From Cerasicoccus sp. TK19100 (GTDB lineage: Bacteria > Verrucomicrobiota > Verrucomicrobiia > Opitutales > Cerasicoccaceae): 64,000 nt of DNA. This document shows, one piece after another, positions 59,637 to 64,000 of the stretch. A model generated the notes under the pieces. It saw nothing but the letters and a program-made list of their open reading frames with translations. It did no database searches and was not told the origin of the DNA. A program made the translations under genes and the position numbers. Each line of letters starts with the position of its first letter. Positions within the stretch are counted from its first letter, which is position 1. The stretch lies in assembly GCF_027257155.1 (NCBI RefSeq), contig NZ_JAPWDU010000005.1, forward strand, positions 62,001 through 126,000, in the 5' to 3' direction.

Positions 59637-60674
59637 TTAGCTCAAAATGGAATCGATTTTCGCCAATTCTTCGTCGCTCAGAGGGCCTGCGTCCAGTGCT
59701 TTGGCGCAGTCTGTAATCTGCTTGGGGCGGCTGGCACCGATCAAGACGCTGGTGGTTTCCGGGTGGCGAAGCACCCACGCTAACGCGAGTTGTGCGAGGG
59801 TTTGCCCGCGCTCGGAGGCGACTTCATTGAGGGCGCGGAGCTTCTGCTGGAGTTCGGGGGTGATGCGGTCGGCGTTCAGGAAAACGCTTTGGCTGCCGAT
59901 GCGGGAATCCTCCGGGATGTCCTGCAGGTACTTCCCAGTCAGAAGGCCACCTGCAAGCGGACTAAATATCATTGTGCCGACGCCATCAGCAGCGTTGGTT
60001 TTAAGTAATGCGTCGCGCCCCTCGCGATTGAGCATACTGTAGCTGAACTGGTGGATGATGGGCACCGTCCAGCCATTGCGGCGACAGGTTTCCACGACTT
60101 GCCGGGCATGCTCCGGCGCATAGTAGTTGGAAAAACCCGTGTAGAGTGCACGTCCGCTTTGGACGAGATAGTCGAGCGCGGCCAGGGTTTCCTCCAGCGG
60201 GGTCTCGTTATCCGGGCGGTGGTGATAAAAGATGTCCACATAATCAAGCTGCAGGCGCTTGAGTGACTGGTCGCAGGAGCTGATGATGTATTTGCGCGAA
60301 CCGCCGTCGCCATAGGGGCCATCCCACATGTGGTAGCCGGCCTTCGACGAGATGATGAGTTCGTCGCGGTGATTGGCAAAGTCCTCGCGGATAATTTTAC
60401 CGCAGCGTTCTTCGGCTGAGCCGGGGGGAGGGCCGTAGTTGTTGGCCAAGTCGAAGTGGGTGATGCCCAGATCGAAGGAGGTAAAAAGCATTTGTTGGCA
60501 ATTCGCGTGGATGGTCGCCTCGTCACCGCTGTGGAGGGAGTCGGTACCCGGCGCGCCGAAGTTGTGCCAGGCACCCATGCTGACCGCGGGTAGTTTCAAG
60601 CCGGAGTTGCCGCAGTAGCGAAACCAGTTGGCGGGGTTGTTCTTGTAGCGATTTTCAGAGGGGGAATACGACAT
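59637..60674 (-). CDS. Aldo/keto reductase (YghZ/Gpr type)
   Basis: 345 residues from the ATG at 60674. The AKR catalytic residues are visible: D and Y in HFDLANNYGPPPGSAEE, K in ISSKAGYHMWDGPYG and H in VDIFYHHRPD. The GSAEE and KAGYHMWDGPYG blocks are typical of the L-glyceraldehyde-3-phosphate reductase (YghZ) subgroup, which reduces small aldehydes with NADPH. It stands alone, next to sugar genes. Confidence 0.9.
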   Translation of the reverse strand: MSYSPSENRYKNNPANWFRYCGNSGLKLPAVSMGAWHNFGAPGTDSLHSGDEATIHANCQQMLFTSFDLGITHFDLANNYGPPPGSAEERCGKIIREDFANHRDELIISSKAGYHMWDGPYGDGGSRKYIISSCDQSLKRLQLDYVDIFYHHRPDNETPLEETLAALDYLVQSGRALYTGFSNYYAPEHARQVVETCRRNGWTVPIIHQFSYSMLNREGRDALLKTNAADGVGTMIFSPLAGGLLTGKYLQDIPEDSRIGSQSVFLNADRITPELQQKLRALNEVASERGQTLAQLALAWVLRHPETTSVLIGASRPKQITDCAKALDAGPLSDEELAKIDSILS

Positions 60675-61028
60675 ATGGCGCAAGAGTAAGCAGATGTTTT
60701 CGCTTTTGGCTACGCTTGAGCTTCAATTTTCTATCTTTTGTTGATGCTGACGTTTACACCCAGCACGATCAGCGGCGCTGGAAATGATGTTCGAAAAGGA
60801 ATCGAAACGGTGAAACTTTTTGCCAAAAATGCACCGGTTGCAGAATTATTGTAACTTGAAAATCTTGACTATCGATTCGTCTGACGGGTGAGTAAGTCAG
60901 CAAGTTGATGACCTCGATTTCGGTAAATTTATTAAACCATACTCTCTAACAAGTTATTAAACAAAGGATGCAATTTTTAGGTGGACAAGGTTAGTTCATT
61001 TACTCTCATTGGTGGTTTCCCCCGATCA
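60675..61028. other. AT-rich intergenic region of about 350 bases before the transporter operon
   Basis: No gene, strong hairpin or repeat is seen. It lies between divergent genes and probably holds both promoters. A TTGACT at 60865 is the best -35-like hexamer but has no good -10 at the right distance. Confidence 0.5.
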
Positions 61029-61946
61029 ATGAATCCCAATAACTCCAAGTTTAACTTTTATGGTAGGCTCGTGATCATAGAAGTGATTACGGCATTTACG
61101 CTCATCTTTAGCGGTTGTGACGCTCAAGATCGGTCGGGTGATGGAGAACTCTCAGCCTACGAAAAAGGCCTGGACGCGCTGGAGATGTTTGATTTCGGCG
61201 AGGCTTATGATCAGCTCTCCATCGCACAACCCGAGCTCTCGCCTTCGGATGAAAAATGGCTTGATGCGACATATGCCTACGCTTTGGCAAGCTGGCATCG
61301 CCCACCGCCTCGCGCTGAGACGATCGACCAAGCAGAAGGTTTGTTCAATGAGCTGCTGGCGGCAGATATTTCCGACGATTGGAAGACACGCGTTAAGCTT
61401 TCGCTGGCGCGTATCTATGAGGTGAATGATTACCCCGGCGATGTTGTTGACTTGGACAAGGCTCGCGCCCTTTACCGCGATGTAATGGAAACCCATCCCA
61501 CCGGGGAGTTCGGTTACCAGTCCTCGCTGCGATTGGCGCAGACTTACATCCAGCAACTGGATACGTCTTCTATTCTAGAAGGTATCAAAATCATCCAAGA
61601 GCAGATTGAGCGTGATCCGGACTCCAACTGGGCGAACATCGCCTATCAGTATTTGGGTGATACCTATTATTTTGGCATGGAAGATCCGAGCAAGGCGCTG
61701 GAGTATTATCTCATTGCGGAAGAACTCGGATTCTCCAATGACGCGTCGACGCACTTTTTCCTTTGGCGTATGGCCGAATGGGCTAATGAATTAGGGGAGG
61801 AGCGCGAAGCAGTCCGCCTGTGGACACGTATTGTTAACGAGTTTCCCCGCAGCCCGTATGGCACACTTTCACGCGATTATGTTCGCGCATACGTGAAAAA
61901 ACACCCGGATAGCGGTATTACTCCTCCTGAACTGCAGACCTGGTAG
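61029..61946 (+). CDS. TPR lipoprotein preceding a sugar ABC transporter
   Basis: 305 residues from the ATG at 61029; a GTG at 60981 is also possible. The lipobox is IFSGC with the acylated Cys at residue 30. The mature part has TPR-like helical pairs (FGEAYDQLSIAQPELSPSDEKWLDATYAYALAS..., NWANIAYQYLGDTYYFGMEDPSKALEYYLIAEELG, REAVRLWTRIVNEFPRSPYG). Its stop is 1 base before the substrate-binding protein gene, so it is almost certainly part of the same transport system, perhaps a scaffold at the membrane. Confidence 0.8.
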   Translation: MNPNNSKFNFYGRLVIIEVITAFTLIFSGCDAQDRSGDGELSAYEKGLDALEMFDFGEAYDQLSIAQPELSPSDEKWLDATYAYALASWHRPPPRAETIDQAEGLFNELLAADISDDWKTRVKLSLARIYEVNDYPGDVVDLDKARALYRDVMETHPTGEFGYQSSLRLAQTYIQQLDTSSILEGIKIIQEQIERDPDSNWANIAYQYLGDTYYFGMEDPSKALEYYLIAEELGFSNDASTHFFLWRMAEWANELGEEREAVRLWTRIVNEFPRSPYGTLSRDYVRAYVKKHPDSGITPPELQTW

Positions 61947-61947
61947 T

Positions 61948-63804
61948 ATGAGCAAAGACGATTCAGAGAGCAAAGGCTTTAACTGGAACTTGGTGGCGCT
62001 CGGCATTTTGCTGATTGCTTACCTTTTTAGTGCCGGCCGTTTCTTCATTTATAGCGCTACTCATAGTGATGATGGTGATAACAAAATCGTGCGCGTGGCG
62101 CATTGGCAGCTAGAGCCAGGTTATCGTGAGGCCCTTGAGTGGGCTATGAATGAATACAATAATCTTCCGCATGTTAAGGAAGCCGGGATCACAGTGACAC
62201 AAATGGCGCTGCCCACCCGGGTGTATCCCCAATTCATGAACGTGCACCTGATTAGTGGCACCGCGCCAGACATCGCAGCCGCAGGTATGTCCACCATCAT
62301 TGAGGGTAGCTCGATCGCGCGCTTTTATGCGTCGCTGGGTGAGTATGTGAAGGAGCCCAATCCTTACAATTCCCGTGAGTATACAGACCCAGAGATGGAA
62401 GAGGAATTGCGCGAATATCTGGCAGTTTCTCCATGGAAGGAAACCTTCCTCGATGGTATGGAAGGTGGCTGGAAAGGTGAGCTGAACGATTACTACTCGG
62501 TGCCGGTTAGTAGCTTCGGCAGCGTTCGCATGTTCTACAACACCAAGCTGGTTAATGAAGCGAAGGAATACATTCTCGCCAACATCGACAAGAAACCGCA
62601 GCCAGAGTGGTTGCAGCAGGTCTGGATCAATGATGTCGATGGCGAAGTGACTGGTTATTTGCCCGACAATGAGCGGTTGCGGACTTGGTTGGACAAGGCG
62701 GATGTTCCCCCCGAAACCTTGGGGCAGTTCATTCTCTTCTGCTTTGCGATTGAAGAAATGGCTATCGAGAAGGACCGTAGCACCCTCACGCCAATCTCGG
62801 TTGGTAACTATGCGATTGGTGACCCTATCTACCGCTATCAGATCAGCTTCTTCCGTCATCTGGGTAACAACCAGATCGAGCAAAATGGGTCGCCGGGCAT
62901 CAGTGGCTTGGAGGCAATGGATGCATTGCACCGTGGTGCCTGGACCTTCCAGGACGAGCCGATTATTGAGTTCGTCAAGCTGGCCAAGCTTTTTAGCAGT
63001 TTTTACCCCGCTGGGTATATGGGCCTCGACCGCGAGCAAGTGCAGCGTCGCTTCGTTTCCGGTGATGCCGCAGTCTTTGCATCTGGTGGCTGGGATGCCG
63101 CTGGCGTTTACAAAGGCTCACAGGAAAGTGAGGACCCCAGCAAGCGCTTCCAGGTGCAGATCAAGCCAGTTCCCACGCCCGCGCCCGATGAGCGTTGGGC
63201 TGATATGCTATACTACCTGCCATCGGAGGCTAACTTTAAGGCCGGCGTACCCTTGGCGGTGAATAAGCAGTCGCGGAATTTTGATTGGTCCCTGGACTTC
63301 CTCAAGTTCCTCTCATCGCAGCCGATCAATGAGGAGTTCAACCGCCGCGCAGCTTGGCTGCCTGCTGCCCTTGGCGCGAAGCCGGTGGAATCTATGGTGG
63401 AGTTTTCTCCAATCATCGAGGGTTATCCGGGTGAAATGACCTTTAACCCCACCAATTCACGTGCCCCGATTCGCAGTAAGTGGCAGGGTGACTTTAAGCT
63501 CATGGTGACTGGTGAAATGTCTTACGAAGATTTCTCCAACGGATTCATGGAATTTTTGGAAAATCCATACCAGGGCATGCAAGGTTACTGGTATCAAGAT
63601 CGTCAAAATGCGAGAGATCGCACCCGTGCACTGGATCGCAACTTGTCGGTCGAAGAGTTTTTTGCGGCGAAGGATCATGATTCCAAAGTGGCTAACCGCT
63701 TCCAGTCTTTGTTCTATCAGAGCCTGGGTAGCGATGAAGGCGTAATGCTTGATTTGATCTGGAGCCGACTTCACCCGGGCGAACCTTTCCCGGATATTGA
63801 TTAA
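61948..63804 (+). CDS. ABC transporter substrate-binding protein with N-terminal membrane anchor
   Basis: 618 residues, longer than most family 1 solute-binding proteins. Residues ~13-35 are a hydrophobic helix (WNLVALGILLIAYLFSAGRFFI) with no lipobox or clear cleavage site, so the protein is likely anchored. The periplasmic body has the family 1 pattern (VRVAHWQLEPGYREALEWAMNEYN, SGTAPDIAAAG, FGSVRMFYNTKLVNEA). It probably binds an oligosaccharide. It starts 1 base after the TPR lipoprotein and is followed by a permease. Confidence 0.88.
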   Translation: MSKDDSESKGFNWNLVALGILLIAYLFSAGRFFIYSATHSDDGDNKIVRVAHWQLEPGYREALEWAMNEYNNLPHVKEAGITVTQMALPTRVYPQFMNVHLISGTAPDIAAAGMSTIIEGSSIARFYASLGEYVKEPNPYNSREYTDPEMEEELREYLAVSPWKETFLDGMEGGWKGELNDYYSVPVSSFGSVRMFYNTKLVNEAKEYILANIDKKPQPEWLQQVWINDVDGEVTGYLPDNERLRTWLDKADVPPETLGQFILFCFAIEEMAIEKDRSTLTPISVGNYAIGDPIYRYQISFFRHLGNNQIEQNGSPGISGLEAMDALHRGAWTFQDEPIIEFVKLAKLFSSFYPAGYMGLDREQVQRRFVSGDAAVFASGGWDAAGVYKGSQESEDPSKRFQVQIKPVPTPAPDERWADMLYYLPSEANFKAGVPLAVNKQSRNFDWSLDFLKFLSSQPINEEFNRRAAWLPAALGAKPVESMVEFSPIIEGYPGEMTFNPTNSRAPIRSKWQGDFKLMVTGEMSYEDFSNGFMEFLENPYQGMQGYWYQDRQNARDRTRALDRNLSVEEFFAAKDHDSKVANRFQSLFYQSLGSDEGVMLDLIWSRLHPGEPFPDID

Positions 63805-63824
63805 TTACTGTATTTGAATTCCCC

Positions 63825-64000
63825 GTGGCTACTAATTTAAAAGCGACCAAAGGCAGTCCATCCAAGGGACTCTTTCCGAAGGGAAAGCTTTACCTTGCGC
63901 TCTATTTGCTTTGCTTTCCAACGACGGTCTCCCTGCTGATCTTCAGTTACTACCCGAAGATTGACGTGGTTTTCATGTCGTTCTTCCGGTGGAAGCCCCC
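63825..64000 (+). CDS. Sugar ABC transporter permease (MalF/UgpA type), N-terminal fragment
   Basis: The gene starts at a GTG (63825), 20 bases after the binding-protein stop, and runs off the window. The visible ~58 codons read as a basic N-terminus, then a first membrane helix (LYLALYLLCFPTTVSLLIFS), YYPKIDVVFMSFFRWKP. The 'YP....S...W' start is typical of MalF-family permeases. Only this fragment can be judged. Confidence 0.75.
   Translation, partial: MATNLKATKGSPSKGLFPKGKLYLALYLLCFPTTVSLLIFSYYPKIDVVFMSFFRWKP

Noticed and set aside
60865-60895. Promoter with TTGACT upstream of the transporter operon
   Set aside because: No acceptable -10 hexamer occurs 16-18 bases downstream.
1-64000. 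CRISPR arrays, prophage or insertion sequences
   Set aside because: No regularly spaced direct repeats, integrase, transposase or phage structural genes were seen on either strand.

Overview
The window reads as a chromosomal segment of a Verrucomicrobiota bacterium, most likely class Opitutae (Puniceicoccales/Opitutales-like). The evidence is two secreted proteins with C-terminal PEP-CTERM sorting tails, a DUF1549/DUF1553-DUF1501-cytochrome c operon of the kind common in Planctomycetes and Verrucomicrobia, a pseudopilin with the 'DGH' C-terminal signature of these phyla, LPS genes that imply a Gram-negative envelope, and many sugar-catabolism genes. Placement is inferred from gene content; there is no rRNA here. 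No phage, insertion sequence or CRISPR array was seen. Most of the window is ordinary, densely packed core genome.

Layout: 1-5.4 kb holds the 3' end of rnhC, a PEP-CTERM protein, truA-mrdA (PBP2) and two small secreted proteins. 5.6-12.7 kb is carbohydrate and organic-acid metabolism: rhaA, an unknown gene, a fused FAD/Fe-S D-2-hydroxyacid dehydrogenase, and a Gfo/Idh/MocA oxidoreductase with a DUF1961 (YesU-like) partner. 12.9-15.6 kb looks iron-related: a short-chain flavodoxin overlapping a divergent HemS/ChuS-like protein, a four-cysteine small protein and a Fur-family regulator. 15.7-21.4 kb is a complete biotin operon, bioA-bioB-bioD-bioF-esterase-bioC, with a non-standard alpha/beta hydrolase in the BioH role and a perfect 10-bp inverted repeat just before bioA. 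After a second Fur-family gene, 21.9-27.9 kb is a translationally coupled LPS operon: an LpxL-GT9 fusion, a CPBP protease, a SGNH protein with a degenerate methyltransferase-like domain, and msbA.

27.9-32.6 kb is the reverse-strand DUF1549/1553, DUF1501 and cytochrome c/LRR operon. 32.8-42.2 kb has mutY, an SDR, an MBL hydrolase, a SNF2 helicase, a RelE/Phd-type toxin-antitoxin pair with an operator palindrome, an SLBB-like secreted protein, a CNNM/CBS protein, a LacI regulator and a second PEP-CTERM protein. 42.4-48.9 kb is a six-gene Bat (MoxR-VWA) operon. 49-54.2 kb carries oppC-ubiE, an unusual ClpX, an HU/IHF protein, a non-coding repeat block, parA and tRNA-Cys. 54.4-56.9 kb encodes a membrane Ser/Thr kinase with an FGE-like sensor domain plus an FHA protein. 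56.9-64 kb returns to sugar metabolism: Gfo/Idh/MocA, an internally deleted GH2 beta-mannosidase, a pseudopilin, an aldo/keto reductase, and the start of a sugar ABC-transporter operon with a TPR lipoprotein.

The most unusual signal is a short palindromic unit, ACTTTGC-NNN-GCAAAGT, that recurs nine times between 8.2 and 28.8 kb, always inside coding sequence, in several reading frames and in unrelated genes. It behaves like an intragenic interspersed repeat. Other points worth a second look are the biotin esterase and operator, the LpxL-GT9 fusion cluster, the HemS-like/flavodoxin pair, the gutted beta-mannosidase, the zinc-finger-less ClpX, and the kinase-FGE/FHA pair.
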